Below are positions 47,687 through 57,267 of a DNA stretch of 64,000 nt, piece after piece. Origin of the DNA: RFPW01 sp040401595 (GTDB taxonomy: Bacteria; Pseudomonadota; Gammaproteobacteria; Burkholderiales; Burkholderiaceae_E); NCBI GenBank assembly GCA_040401595.1, contig JBBAOE010000012.1:1-64000 (forward strand), given 5' to 3'. The position numbers were made by a program, and so were the translations under genes. The notes under the pieces are model-generated. The model did no database searches. It was not told the DNA's origin and saw only the letters and a program-made list of their open reading frames with translations. Position 1 is the first letter of the stretch. Every line of letters starts with the position of its first letter.

Positions 47687-50118
47687 CGCTGAACTCCTCG
47701 GCAGTGTAGGGTTCCCAGATCGGGCAGTGGGTCGTTTGACGCCGGTACGGTCAAGTCGATTGCGCAATGCTGGTCATGCCACTCGAGTTCCAGTCGATTT
47801 TCTTTTTGCAGGCCGGTGAGATAAGCGGTTCCAGCCAGAACCACGGGGAATGAATCGGCCTGTTCGTTGACCCGGATCAGTGCGCCAACCGGCGCTGGGA
47901 GATGATCGTCCAATTCGATACGAACCATCCCGCCTCGGGATTCACTCACGGGGAAACGAACCACGATGCCGCTGCGATAAAACGGGGTGGCGTTGACGGT
48001 GACGGCGTCGACTTTGGCATCGAGCGGAAGATCCAGTTGGTTGACGCCGATCCGGTTGACCTCATACGAGCGCAACTTCGGGATAAAGGCATTGCCCTGC
48101 GCATCGGTGCGCCCGACCGGTTGATTGTCCGCATAGACCCTGACTCCCGGATAATCGGGCAGCTGGACCAAGGCAAAACTGTCGTTGATTCGGTTGCCGA
48201 AGTAGGGTGTCCCGCCGACCATGGCAACCCCACCCGATGCGGTGGCCCGGGTCGAGAGCCCCTGCGATGCGCTTCGGGCCACATCGAGGCGGTAGCTGCC
48301 ATTGTCGCGCTCGAGAACGCCACCGAGTTGTTGCGCACCTTGGCTGGTGCTGCGGAATTGCCATCCAAAGCCTCCACCGGGGGCTGGATTCTGTTGCGCC
48401 TGGAATGCGAATTCGTTGGCGGCATGCTGGTCACCGATCGAGCGCTGCGCAGAGATCGCGCTGCTGACACGCCCGCCCAGCGGGATCGCGAGCAGGAAGA
48501 AGAGGCTATGGTTTGCAGTCCCTGAGAGGTTGGTGACGGCCGAGATGCTCAGTGTCGCGCGGTTCTGGATGTTGACCTGGTAATTGGCCGAAACCAGTTG
48601 AGATCGTTCCTGATTTTGCGACTCGCGGGAGATGACGCCCAGATTGATTGATCCCCAACGACCACCGAAGTAACTCAATGAGGCCGAGAGCAGATTTTTG
48701 GGTGCTACTTCGTTGGGTGCCAACCCGAGTTGCGTGAAATAGGCGCTCGTGCGCTGGGCCGATGCCGAAAATCCGAGACTTCCAACGAGGTTACGTTCGA
48801 CGCCGATCCCAAGCAGTTTTCCATCGCCCTGCGGGTGGTGACTCCAGGCTGCATTCACGTTGAAGAGTCCGCTGAATAGACCAAAGCCGGGCTTAACGAA
48901 GGTGCCTCCCGCACCCAGGGTGACCTGCTGGCTGGGGACGGTCTCCGCATGGAGTTCCCCAGTGAACTGGTTACTGAGACCCCGTCTGAACGTCCCAGCC
49001 AGCAGATGCCGACCGTAGTGATTGCTGCTCAGGCCATAGTCCTGGCGAACAGCACCTGCTTCATAGGAAAACTCCTCGACGCCGCGTGCGAGGGCTACCG
49101 GACTGGCATAAAACGGTTGCGAAACGATCCGTTCACGCCCCAGCAAATCCCGAACGACGACTTGCATGGCACCACCGCCAACGATGTTGGTGAGTTCGCT
49201 GAGCGAAAACGGACCCGGTGGCACCTCATGGCTTGAGACGATTTTGTTATTGAGCATGACATCAACAGTGGAGGGCAGCAGGGCTTCCCCGCGCACCGTC
49301 TGCACCGGGTAGTAATTCGTGTAGGGCTGGGTGGCTGCATTGGTGGCGTACTGGACTCCCCCATACCGAAGCGATCGCCCCCAGCCGCTGGCGGATCGTG
49401 TAATGGCGTCGCCCACGCGCAAGGTCGTCCGGTTTTCGGGCGTATCCCGTGTCCAGGTACTCTCCAGGCGAGTCATCTCAAACCTGGAACCTGGGCTGGG
49501 CGTGCCCCCGGAGGCGTCCGAGCCAGTTCCACCCGGCAGGGTTCCGCTGCCGGGGGTGTCGTGCGCGAGGACGGTATTGATGAGGACGCCTCGATCACTA
49601 CCAAAGAGGCCCAGTTCAAACAGCCCGGATTTCTGAATCTGTGGACCCCCTTCCAGTTTCTGAGCCAATACGTCGTAGTTCAGGAAGGCACCCAGAGTGG
49701 AAGCCTGGGGCGTCGGGTTGACGCGCTGTACTGACTTGAGCACCGATCCTTCGAAGGCCTGGGCAGGGGCACGCAGCTTGAGCGTGAGCGCTTGTTCGTC
49801 AAGGTCCCACTCAAGCCCCGGTATGGCTGAAAGCTGGTAGTAACTCTCGCCGGCATAGGGATCACACCGCCCCGGTGGCAGTCGCAAACGCCACTGCCGC
49901 AATGGTCCTTCGCCCACGCATAGGCGCCCGTCTGTTGATCGAATGATCAGCACTGGATTGGCGATGCGCTGGTGATTCAGCTCGGTCTCAAGCAGGAGCT
50001 CCTGGGTCGACGACTTCGCCTCAGAAACCAGGGGCGAGTCGACGCGGTTCGCATCCGCCGTTTGCCAGGTCGAGCATACGCAACACAGCGTCGTCAGAAC
50101 ACCGGCAAGGCGTTTCAC
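47683..50118 (-). CDS. Fimbrial outer-membrane usher (CsuD/FimD type)
   Basis: An 811-residue outer-membrane usher that exports and assembles pilins. A signal peptide (MKRLAGVLTTLCCVCSTWQTADA) is followed by an N-terminal chaperone-binding region, a long beta-barrel (e.g. GDAITRSASGWGRSLRYGGVQYATN, SYEAGAVRQDYGLSSNHYGRHLL), a plug-type SELTNIVGGGAMQVVVRD, and C-terminal domains (AFIPKLRSYEVNRIGVNQLDLPLDA). Length suits CsuD-type ushers. It overlaps the chaperone gene by four bases and the last pilin by four bases. Confidence 0.9.
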   Translation of the reverse strand: MKRLAGVLTTLCCVCSTWQTADANRVDSPLVSEAKSSTQELLLETELNHQRIANPVLIIRSTDGRLCVGEGPLRQWRLRLPPGRCDPYAGESYYQLSAIPGLEWDLDEQALTLKLRAPAQAFEGSVLKSVQRVNPTPQASTLGAFLNYDVLAQKLEGGPQIQKSGLFELGLFGSDRGVLINTVLAHDTPGSGTLPGGTGSDASGGTPSPGSRFEMTRLESTWTRDTPENRTTLRVGDAITRSASGWGRSLRYGGVQYATNAATQPYTNYYPVQTVRGEALLPSTVDVMLNNKIVSSHEVPPGPFSLSELTNIVGGGAMQVVVRDLLGRERIVSQPFYASPVALARGVEEFSYEAGAVRQDYGLSSNHYGRHLLAGTFRRGLSNQFTGELHAETVPSQQVTLGAGGTFVKPGFGLFSGLFNVNAAWSHHPQGDGKLLGIGVERNLVGSLGFSASAQRTSAYFTQLGLAPNEVAPKNLLSASLSYFGGRWGSINLGVISRESQNQERSQLVSANYQVNIQNRATLSISAVTNLSGTANHSLFFLLAIPLGGRVSSAISAQRSIGDQHAANEFAFQAQQNPAPGGGFGWQFRSTSQGAQQLGGVLERDNGSYRLDVARSASQGLSTRATASGGVAMVGGTPYFGNRINDSFALVQLPDYPGVRVYADNQPVGRTDAQGNAFIPKLRSYEVNRIGVNQLDLPLDAKVDAVTVNATPFYRSGIVVRFPVSESRGGMVRIELDDHLPAPVGALIRVNEQADSFPVVLAGTAYLTGLQKENRLELEWHDQHCAIDLTVPASNDPLPDLGTLHCRGVQR

Positions 50119-50924
50119 ATCCCCGCGTTTTCAAGTCTGACTCCGTTGACCGCCACCTGCTGCTCGCCAAGATCGGTTCGCAATTCGAGACGGATCGGAT
50201 TAGCGCCCAGGTGGGGTGGGCCCGTCAGCGTCCAGTTCCGGGTCTGTCCGGGCAGCAGGTAGGCGGCATCCTGGGTCGATGACACGGGTTTGGGTTGTGA
50301 AGCTTCGAGGACCTTGAAGCCCAGGATCTGGGTGTGCACATTGCCAGCGTTGGTTGCGCGAACCGTCATCCCGGTCGAGGTGGTATTGATCAGGTCCCAG
50401 CGGACGTCTGTTCGGCGCACAGCCAAGGGAGAGACGAAGATGGGCAGTCCGATGCGCAGCGCGATTTTTGCGCCGGTTTCGCCGTCCTTTTGAGGCATGG
50501 GAATTTCTTGCAGGAAGATGCGGTAACTCAGCTCCTGATCGGGATCGAGACCGCGGCGCATGCCAATGCGGACAATCTGGGCGGCGCCGTTCTTGATCGT
50601 AAAAACCGGCGGGGTAGCCAGGACTTCGGTCGTCGGCGCATAGTGGTCACGGCCATCCTTTTGGCTCCATTTCATGACTTGCACCTGGACCACAGCCGGC
50701 TCGGCACCTTCATTTCGAAGGGTCAGCGCGCCCGATAGTTGCCGATCCGATAGCTCGACGCGCAGTGGTGAGACGCCAAAATTGGCGGCGAATGCGGATC
50801 CGTTCAGGATGAAGGCCAGCGTACACGCCAGAAATGTTTTTTCCCGCAGCAGGAGGTGTTGACGAAGCCTCATTTGCTCCAGGCGCTGCGTCTGGAGTCT
50901 CTTAATCAGCGTGCTCATCTTCAT
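50115..50924 (-). CDS. Periplasmic pilus chaperone (CsuC/PapD type)
   Basis: A 269-residue chaperone. After a long basic leader (about 35 residues) and a hydrophobic segment ending SAFAANFGV, there is a PapD-type N-domain: SPLRVELSDRQLSGALTLRNEGAEPAVVQVQVMKWSQKDGRD, then TPPVFTIKNGAAQIVRIGMRRGLDPDQELSYRIFLQEIPM. This would complete pilin subunits by donor-strand complementation. The start is ATG 50924, with an internal ATG at residue 18 as an alternative. Shares a base with the upstream pilin stop (TGATG). Confidence 0.9.
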   Translation of the reverse strand: MKMSTLIKRLQTQRLEQMRLRQHLLLREKTFLACTLAFILNGSAFAANFGVSPLRVELSDRQLSGALTLRNEGAEPAVVQVQVMKWSQKDGRDHYAPTTEVLATPPVFTIKNGAAQIVRIGMRRGLDPDQELSYRIFLQEIPMPQKDGETGAKIALRIGLPIFVSPLAVRRTDVRWDLINTTSTGMTVRATNAGNVHTQILGFKVLEASQPKPVSSTQDAAYLLPGQTRNWTLTGPPHLGANPIRLELRTDLGEQQVAVNGVRLENAGM

Positions 50925-51463
50925 CAGTAATTGATCGTCAAGGTAACGGTCGAGGTGTAGAGCGCCGACGGAGTCGCCGCCTGGCTTGTGGCGTCATCGG
51001 TCAGCCGTCCATAAACGGTGTGCGTCGCCGTATTGCCCAGGCCCGTGCCGGTGCCGCCCTGGTTGCCCGCTGCCGTTGCAGCGGTGACGGGGTTGGCCCA
51101 GAGGACGGTTCGCGCTGCGTCGGTATAGAGGTTGTAATTGACTTCGTTATTTGCGCCACCAGGGCCGATCGTCATTTTTCGCTGCGCCAACGTGCTGCCG
51201 ACGCCAGTTCCCGCGTCGAGTCCGATGCCGTACGTGGTGGTATTGCTGCAACGCAAGACAATCGATGAGGTTTGATCCACGTTGCCAGTGCCCGCCGTAT
51301 AGCTGCCAAAGGTCATGGCACTGGCAGAATTGATAAAGCAGTTCGCAACAACCGTGGTGGTGACGGCGAAGGAACTCGTTTTGGAGGCGGCGCCTGCCAT
51401 TCCGACCCCACAGAGCAGGCCAACCGCAGTCAGTGTCTTACAGGTCAAACGAAGGGAAAACAT
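50924..51463 (-). CDS. Csu-type (SCPU domain) major pilin
   Basis: A 179-residue pilin. The signal peptide (CKTLTAVGLLCGVGMAGA) precedes a single SCPU domain with the conserved N-terminal cysteine pair (VVANCFINSASAMTFGSYTAG, IVLRCSN) and the C-terminal beta strand LYTSTVTLTINY that supplies the donor strand. It is the first gene of the pilus operon and so the likely main shaft subunit (CsuA/B position). ATG 51463 is the first ATG; TTG 51469 is in frame. Confidence 0.85.
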   Translation of the reverse strand: MFSLRLTCKTLTAVGLLCGVGMAGAASKTSSFAVTTTVVANCFINSASAMTFGSYTAGTGNVDQTSSIVLRCSNTTTYGIGLDAGTGVGSTLAQRKMTIGPGGANNEVNYNLYTDAARTVLWANPVTAATAAGNQGGTGTGLGNTATHTVYGRLTDDATSQAATPSALYTSTVTLTINY

Positions 51464-51640
51464 GGCCAAGCCTATTCAGTGATGGTGATCTCACGATTGC
51501 TGTGAGGCGCTTCTGCATGGGTGTGATGGATCATGCGGCCGGGGTTACAACAGCAGGTTGTTGCACTGCGTCGACGGCATGTTTGGGCCGGCCACCGGCA
51601 TTGATCATGCGAAACTTGAATAATTTGAAGGAGTTTCCCG

Positions 51641-52888
51641 ATGGCCCCTGAGCGTTTGAAGATCAATGGTGAGCGATTGCTGTCTCGTCTCATGGGACTC
51701 GCAGCAATCGGGGCGACTGAAAAAGGTGGTGTCTGCCGGCTCGCGCTGACCGACCTCGATCGGCAGGCCCGTGAGCAGTTTTCAACCTGGGCCAGCGAAA
51801 TCGGCTGCGAATTGCGGGTGGATGCCATCGGGAATGTCTTTGCCCGACGCGCAGGACTCGATCCCAACCGCAGTGCTGTGGCGACTGGCAGTCACCTCGA
51901 CACGCAGCCGACCGGGGGGAAATTCGATGGCAACTATGGGGTTCTGGCAGGTCTCGAAGTCCTGCAAACCCTGCATGACGCGGATATCCGAACCCAGGCG
52001 CCCCTGGAGGTCTGTGTCTGGACCAACGAAGAGGGCTCCCGATTTGTTCCGGTCATGATGGGCTCTGGTGTTTATTGCGGTGCGTTCACCCTCGAGCACG
52101 CGTTGGCCGCCACCGATACGCAGGGCGTCAGCGTTGCCCAGGCCCTGCGTGCGATCGATCAGGCGGGGCCGCATCCCGCATCGGTGGATACGGGTGCGCC
52201 CAGATTTGACGCTTATTTTGAGGCGCATATCGAGCAGGGACCCGTCCTCGAAGATGCGGACACCACCATCGGTGTAGTCACCGGGGCCCTCGGCCAGCGC
52301 TGGTATGACGTGACGGTCACGGGCATGGAGGCTCATGCAGGCCCGACACCCATGGGACTGCGTCGCGACGCCTTGCTACCGGCGACCGAACTGATTCAGC
52401 GAATCCGCGCGATTGCGATGCGCGAACAACCAAATGGCCGCGGGACCGTGGGGTATCTGAACGTTTTCCCCAATTCGCGCAACGTCATCCCAGGCCGGGT
52501 CCAGTTCAGCGTCGATTTTCGCCATCCGGATGATGCCGGACTGTTGCGCATGGATGCGGCGCTGCACTCGGCAATCGCCGAATTGACGACGGCTACGGTG
52601 ACGATTTCGGTCAATCCGGTGGTCTATTTCCAGCCCCAGGCGTTTGATCCGGAGTTGGTCGCGCTGGTTCGCACAGCGGCGGCCGGCGCTGGATTCACCC
52701 ACCAGGAGATCGTCAGTGGTGCCGGGCATGATGCGGTCTATGTCGCCCGCACGGCGCCTTCGGCCATGATTTTCATCCCGTGCAAGGACGGCATTTCCCA
52801 CAATGAGATCGAAGATGCGCTGCCCGAACATCTGATCGCAGGGGCCAATGTGCTTCTACAGGCGATGCTTGCGCGGGCGGGGTCCTAG
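51641..52888 (+). CDS. Zn-dependent N-carbamoyl-amino-acid hydrolase / ureidopropionase-type amidohydrolase
   Basis: A 415-residue M20-family hydrolase of the N-carbamoyl-L-amino acid hydrolase/allantoate amidohydrolase branch. Metal ligands are visible: H85 (TGSHLDT), D96 (GGKFDG), E130/E131 (WTNEEGSR) and the later EAHIEQGPVLE. The dimerisation and substrate domain is present (TGMEAHAGPTPM). The family cleaves N-carbamoyl groups to give free amino acids plus CO2 and ammonia. It starts with a GAAGGAG site. It is adjacent to amidase, ABC transporter and racemase genes, consistent with scavenging carbamoyl or hydantoin derivatives. Confidence 0.88.
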   Translation: MAPERLKINGERLLSRLMGLAAIGATEKGGVCRLALTDLDRQAREQFSTWASEIGCELRVDAIGNVFARRAGLDPNRSAVATGSHLDTQPTGGKFDGNYGVLAGLEVLQTLHDADIRTQAPLEVCVWTNEEGSRFVPVMMGSGVYCGAFTLEHALAATDTQGVSVAQALRAIDQAGPHPASVDTGAPRFDAYFEAHIEQGPVLEDADTTIGVVTGALGQRWYDVTVTGMEAHAGPTPMGLRRDALLPATELIQRIRAIAMREQPNGRGTVGYLNVFPNSRNVIPGRVQFSVDFRHPDDAGLLRMDAALHSAIAELTTATVTISVNPVVYFQPQAFDPELVALVRTAAAGAGFTHQEIVSGAGHDAVYVARTAPSAMIFIPCKDGISHNEIEDALPEHLIAGANVLLQAMLARAGS

Positions 52889-52895
52889 CGCACGA

Positions 52896-52916
52896 GCCCC
52901 CGGCAACCGCGGGGGC
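52896..52916. terminator. Stem-loop between convergent genes
   Basis: GCCCCCG (52896-52902) and CGGGGGC (52910-52916) form a 7-bp GC-only stem, in the 47-bp gap between the carbamoylase and the convergent amidase. No U-tract, so a candidate bidirectional terminator. Confidence 0.5.
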
Positions 52917-52935
52917 CGCGCCCTCGGAGCCGGAT

Positions 52936-54120
52936 CTACGCGGTCAGGATCTGCTGGGCAAGCCGGATTAGGCCGCGATCACTACCGGCGGGGCCGAGTA
53001 GGGAAAGCCCAAGCGGTGCGCCCAGTCGGTTCGCCATCGGCAGACTGATCTGCGGGAAACCGCTCATGCCAGAAATCGAAAGCATCCGGATGGCACGGTT
53101 GCGATAATCCTCCAGGCTGGCGGCATCCTGCGAAATCAGCGGCGCGACATCGGGCATGGTTGGCATCAGCAACACACCATCGCTGCCCAGCAGCGCGCGC
53201 AGTGACCCGGTCAGTGTGTTGCGATACATGCGGGCCGCCATGACCTGCTCATCGGTTACTGCCTTGGCCCATTCGAACCGTTCGCGAACACCGGGCCCAA
53301 GGGGCGGGTGATAGCGTTCGATGAAGCCACCATCGACCTGCCAGGCCTCTCGCCCTTGCAGATAGCGAAAGTTCCAATACAGCGCATCAAAATCGCCAGG
53401 GAAACCGGCCGTTTCGGCTGCCTTGCCCAACACCGTCTCGGCCCGGTCCGTGGCTGGCGTGAGTGCGGTGCGAACTTCTGGCGCGAGCAGGTTCCAGACT
53501 TCCGTGAGGCGGATTAGACGAACCTTGGCTGGCAGGGGGGCTGGGTCATCGCCCAGCAAGACGTCGCCAACCTGAGCAAAAGTCAGGATGTCGCGACTGA
53601 ACCAACCGCAGGTGTCCAGGCTGGGGGAGAGGTCGAGCGCGCCAGCGAGACTCACCCGACCATGCGTCGGCCGAATCCCCACCAGGCCGCAATGGCTCGC
53701 AGGTGCCCGGACCGATCCACCGGTATCCGTGCCGAGGGCAAAGTCACACAGTGCGTTCGAGACGGCTGCGGCTGAACCCGAGGAGGACCCACCTGAAATA
53801 CGGTCCGGCGCCGCGCCGTTGATCGGACTGCCGAAGTGGGCATTCTGACCATTCATCGAAAAAGCCAGTTCGTCTGTGACGGTCTTGCCCACCATCCGCG
53901 CGCCGGCGTCCAGAAGTCGTTGGACCGTCGGCGCGGTCTGCGTCTTGATCCCGGACATGGCGAGCAGAAGCGGTTGGCCACCGCCTGTGGGGTAGCCCGC
54001 GACATCAAACAGATCTTTGACGCCAAAGCCTAACCCGGTCAGCGGGCCGGTGCTCGCATGGGCCACGGACGTCGGGGGATAGGGGACAAAGGCTCTGGCG
54101 GTATCGTGGAGGTAAGTCAT
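52936..54120 (-). CDS. Amidase (cytoplasmic)
   Basis: A 394-residue amidase-signature enzyme without a signal peptide. The triad is K35 (GVKDLFD), cis-Ser S113 (GGSSSGSAAA) and nucleophile S136 (GTDTGGSVR). It is compact relative to GatA (about 480), resembling allophanate-hydrolase-like and other small amidases. It is the last gene of the transporter operon (67 bp after the ABC ATPase), so it most likely hydrolyses an imported amide. The exact substrate is unknown. Confidence 0.88.
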   Translation of the reverse strand: MTYLHDTARAFVPYPPTSVAHASTGPLTGLGFGVKDLFDVAGYPTGGGQPLLLAMSGIKTQTAPTVQRLLDAGARMVGKTVTDELAFSMNGQNAHFGSPINGAAPDRISGGSSSGSAAAVSNALCDFALGTDTGGSVRAPASHCGLVGIRPTHGRVSLAGALDLSPSLDTCGWFSRDILTFAQVGDVLLGDDPAPLPAKVRLIRLTEVWNLLAPEVRTALTPATDRAETVLGKAAETAGFPGDFDALYWNFRYLQGREAWQVDGGFIERYHPPLGPGVRERFEWAKAVTDEQVMAARMYRNTLTGSLRALLGSDGVLLMPTMPDVAPLISQDAASLEDYRNRAIRMLSISGMSGFPQISLPMANRLGAPLGLSLLGPAGSDRGLIRLAQQILTA

Positions 54121-54187
54121 ACAGCACTCATGGGAAATGCGTTGGTGTGGGGAACGGGTAGGGCCGGTCGGCGCCGATTAGCGCGGA

Positions 54188-55210
54188 TCAGCGCTTGATA
54201 CTCGGATCGATACAGCGCACCCGGTGACGTCCGTCCAGGATGAACTCTGGTGGTTGTTCTTGCCGGCATTGGGCCTGAACCATGCCACAGCGCGGTGCGA
54301 ATGAACATCCGGGGATGCGCTCACTCAGATCGGGCGGAGCCCCCGCAATGGTCTCCAGACGCACGCCCTTGGCCATGGCGCCGTGCGCCCGGCTGGTCAG
54401 GAGTGCCTGGGTGTAGGGGTGTCGGGGTTCGCGGATCAGGCTGCGCACCGGCCCTTCTTCCACGATTCGCCCGGCGTACATGACCGCGATGCGATCGGCC
54501 ACTTCGACCGCTGCGCCGATATCGTGCGTGACGAAAATAACCCCCAGTCCGAGGGCCTTCTGCAGCTCACGCAACAGCAGCAGGATCTGAATCTGGACGG
54601 TTGCGTCCAGCGCCGTCGTGGGTTCATCGGCCAGCAACAGCTGGGGGCGACAAGCCAGTGCCAGCGCAATCATGGCTCGCTGACGCATACCCCCCGAAAG
54701 CTCATGGGGGTAGGACTGCAGACGTCGTTCAGGGCTCGGTATCCGCACTTCTTCAAACAACGCGAGCGCTCTCGTCCGAGCGTCGTTCTTGGACAGCGGT
54801 TCGTGGCGGCGGATCGACTCGGTGATCTGCTGCTCCAGCGTATAGACCGGATCCAGCGCGAGGAGCGGCTCCTGAAAGATCATTGAGGCCACGGCACCGC
54901 GGTATCGCGCCAGGGCGGCTTGCGACATCTGCATGACATCCTCGTCCGCAACCGTGATCCGTCCTTCGGTTCGCGTGTGACGCTCGGAATGCAGACGCAA
55001 CAAGGCACGCAGCGTGACGCTTTTACCCGAACCCGATTCACCAATCAAGGCCAGTACCTCACCACGGTGAAGCTGCAGATTCACTCCGTTGACCGCGCTG
55101 ACCGGCTTGGCGCCGCCGGTGAAAGTGACGCGCAGTTCCTGCACGTCGACCAGCGCAGCGCTCGCGCCGATGGCAGGCCCTGCGGGGGCCGTCGAGGTCA
55201 CCGTACTCAT
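54188..55210 (-). CDS. Oligopeptide ABC transporter ATP-binding protein (DppD type)
   Basis: A 340-residue ATPase. Walker A GESGSGKS (LIGESGSGKSVTLRALLR), signature LSGGMRQRAM, Walker B LLADEPTTALD, and the C-terminal oligo_HPY Fe-S-like cysteine-containing tail (PGCSFAPRCGMVQAQC) are all seen. It powers an oligopeptide/dipeptide-type importer with the paired ATPase upstream. It overlaps the neighbouring ATPase gene by four bases (ATGA). Confidence 0.92.
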   Translation of the reverse strand: MSTVTSTAPAGPAIGASAALVDVQELRVTFTGGAKPVSAVNGVNLQLHRGEVLALIGESGSGKSVTLRALLRLHSERHTRTEGRITVADEDVMQMSQAALARYRGAVASMIFQEPLLALDPVYTLEQQITESIRRHEPLSKNDARTRALALFEEVRIPSPERRLQSYPHELSGGMRQRAMIALALACRPQLLLADEPTTALDATVQIQILLLLRELQKALGLGVIFVTHDIGAAVEVADRIAVMYAGRIVEEGPVRSLIREPRHPYTQALLTSRAHGAMAKGVRLETIAGAPPDLSERIPGCSFAPRCGMVQAQCRQEQPPEFILDGRHRVRCIDPSIKR

Positions 55211-56325
55211 GCGCTACCCAGTGGTTGCGGTGCGACGGACACCGCACGGGCTGTGTTCGCTGCATCGGCAGCTTGCGCCGAATGGGCGGACGCCGGGTTT
55301 GCTTGCGGATGTCCGCTGCCGGGGATGTGCAGGTGGCAGGCAACGCGCTGATGTGGCGAAACCGAGGTCAGGGCGGGCACCTGTTGCTGACAGATTGTGC
55401 TCGCCTGTGCGCACCGTGTATGAAACCGACATCCAGGAGGCGGATTGATCGGATTGGGGGGGTCGCCCGAGAGGGCTGGAACCTCGGTCCGGTGGTCTGG
55501 ATCCATCGAGGGGATCGACGACAGCAGTGCTTGCGTATACGGGTGGCGGGGATCTGCAAACAACGATTCGCTGTCGCCGATCTCGACCACTTCGCCCAGG
55601 TACATGACCATCACCCGGTCCGACATGTAGCGCACGACGTTCAGGTCGTGGCTGATGAAAACGTAGGTGAGGCCGAAACTCTGCTTGAGGTCCTGGAGCA
55701 GGTTGAGCACCTGGGCTTCGACGGATTTGTCGAGCGCCGAGACGGCCTCGTCCAGAACAACCAGGCGCGGATTCAGTGCGAGTGCGCGCGCAATATTGAC
55801 CCGCTGTCGTTGGCCACCCGACAGTTCATGGGGATAGCGCCCACCGAACCGGACAGGGTCCAGTCCGACCCGATCGAGCAGATCCTGAGCCAGTTTGCGC
55901 GCATCGGGGCCGGAGATGCCGTGGACCTGGGGGCCAAACGCAATGGAGTCGAGAACGGTCAGGCGCGGATTGAGCGACGCAAAACTATCCTGGAAAACGA
56001 TCTGCGCCTGCCTTCGGAATTCCTTCAGTGGCAACTCCCGCCCACCAATGGTCTGGCCGTCAAATATGAACTCACCACTGTCGGCAGGCGTGAGTTGCAT
56101 GAGTAATCGGGCGGTGGTGGACTTCCCGCAGCCGGATTCGCCGACCACACCCAAGGTTTCCCCGTTGAGGACATCGAATTCGACGTCATCGACCGCCCGC
56201 ACGACTTTACGGGGCCCGAACAAAGAGCCTTTAAGCGGGAAGTGTTTGCGCAGTCGGCGCACCCGCAACAGCGGCTGTGCCTGGCCTCCGACATCAGCGG
56301 GATGGGTCGGCGGGGTGTTTGTCAT
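55207..56325 (-). CDS. Oligopeptide ABC transporter ATP-binding protein (DppF type)
   Basis: A 372-residue ATPase that pairs with the preceding one. Walker A GESGCGKS, signature LSGGQRQRV, Walker B LVVLDEAVSALD, and a C-terminal oligo_HPY tail (PPGCRFHTRCAQASTIC) are present. The N-terminal RVRRLRKHFPLKGSLFG is typical of DppF. It has an Ala-rich C-terminal extension. The operon order is B-C-F-D, rather than the common B-C-D-F. Spacing to the permease gene is one base. Confidence 0.92.
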   Translation of the reverse strand: MTNTPPTHPADVGGQAQPLLRVRRLRKHFPLKGSLFGPRKVVRAVDDVEFDVLNGETLGVVGESGCGKSTTARLLMQLTPADSGEFIFDGQTIGGRELPLKEFRRQAQIVFQDSFASLNPRLTVLDSIAFGPQVHGISGPDARKLAQDLLDRVGLDPVRFGGRYPHELSGGQRQRVNIARALALNPRLVVLDEAVSALDKSVEAQVLNLLQDLKQSFGLTYVFISHDLNVVRYMSDRVMVMYLGEVVEIGDSESLFADPRHPYTQALLSSIPSMDPDHRTEVPALSGDPPNPINPPPGCRFHTRCAQASTICQQQVPALTSVSPHQRVACHLHIPGSGHPQANPASAHSAQAADAANTARAVSVAPQPLGSA

Positions 56326-56326
56326 G

Positions 56327-57253
56327 TCAATTGCGAAGTTCCATGGCGTTACGCAGCCCGTCAGAGAACAGATTGAAGGCGATCGACGTCATGAAGATCA
56401 TGACGCCAGGCAGCGCGGCAACCCAGGGCTGAACATAGATGGCCGTACGCAGGGTATTCAGCATCAGCCCCCATTCCGGCTCTGGCGGTTTGACACCCAG
56501 GCCGAGAAAACTCAGGCCCGAGGCAAGGATCATCGAGACCGCTATCAGGCTGGTTGCGTAGACAAAGATCGGGCTCAGCACGTTGCCCAGCACATGCACC
56601 CGCACAATGCTGAATGCGCTCGCACCGGACGCCCGGGCCGCATCGACGAACTCGCGATTGCGGATCTGTGTGGTCACGCTTTCAGCCACCCGTGCAATCG
56701 GTGGGATGAAGACAATCGTCAGTGAGATCAATGAATTCGTGATCCCTGCGCCCAAGGCGCCGGAGAGCGCAATCGCCAGCAGCACGGACGGGAAGGCATA
56801 AAACACATCGATCGTCCGCATGATCAGTGTGTTCAGAATCCCGCCGCGATAGCCCGCAAGGATGCCGAGAAACGAGCCGAACACAAAGGCCAGAACGACC
56901 GGCGTGATGCCCATGAAGAGCGAGAGGCGGGCGCCCACCATGAGCCGGGTCAACATGTCCCGACCCAATTCATCAGTACCAAGCGGATGACCGGCAAACC
57001 CGATCGGTTTGAGCCGCTTGAGGATCGACGATGCATAGGGATCGGCCGGGGTGATGCTGCTGCCCAGCAGAGCAAGCAACAGGAGCAGCACAATCACCAG
57101 AGCCGCACCGATCGTGACCGGATCGCGACGCAGCCGGCGCAGCACGGTTTGCCAGTAACCGGGGGACGCCGGCGCTTGAATCGGATTGGGGCCCGGCTGG
57201 GAACCATCCCGGCCAGTGTCCGCGCTGATGTCGGTGGAGACTGAAGAATTCAT
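56327..57253 (-). CDS. Oligopeptide ABC transporter permease (DppC type)
   Basis: A 308-residue membrane protein with about six helices and the BPD_transp_1 EAA-like loop (DAARASGASAFSIVRVHVLGNVLSPIF). The N-terminal extension and ADPYASSILKRLKPIGFAGHPLGTDELGRDMLTRLMVGARLSL are diagnostic of DppC/OppC. It forms the pore with the DppB-type protein. Start ATG 57253 is 14 bp after the preceding gene's stop. Confidence 0.92.
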   Translation of the reverse strand: MNSSVSTDISADTGRDGSQPGPNPIQAPASPGYWQTVLRRLRRDPVTIGAALVIVLLLLLALLGSSITPADPYASSILKRLKPIGFAGHPLGTDELGRDMLTRLMVGARLSLFMGITPVVLAFVFGSFLGILAGYRGGILNTLIMRTIDVFYAFPSVLLAIALSGALGAGITNSLISLTIVFIPPIARVAESVTTQIRNREFVDAARASGASAFSIVRVHVLGNVLSPIFVYATSLIAVSMILASGLSFLGLGVKPPEPEWGLMLNTLRTAIYVQPWVAALPGVMIFMTSIAFNLFSDGLRNAMELRN

Positions 57254-57267
57254 GGATGCGTTACTCT

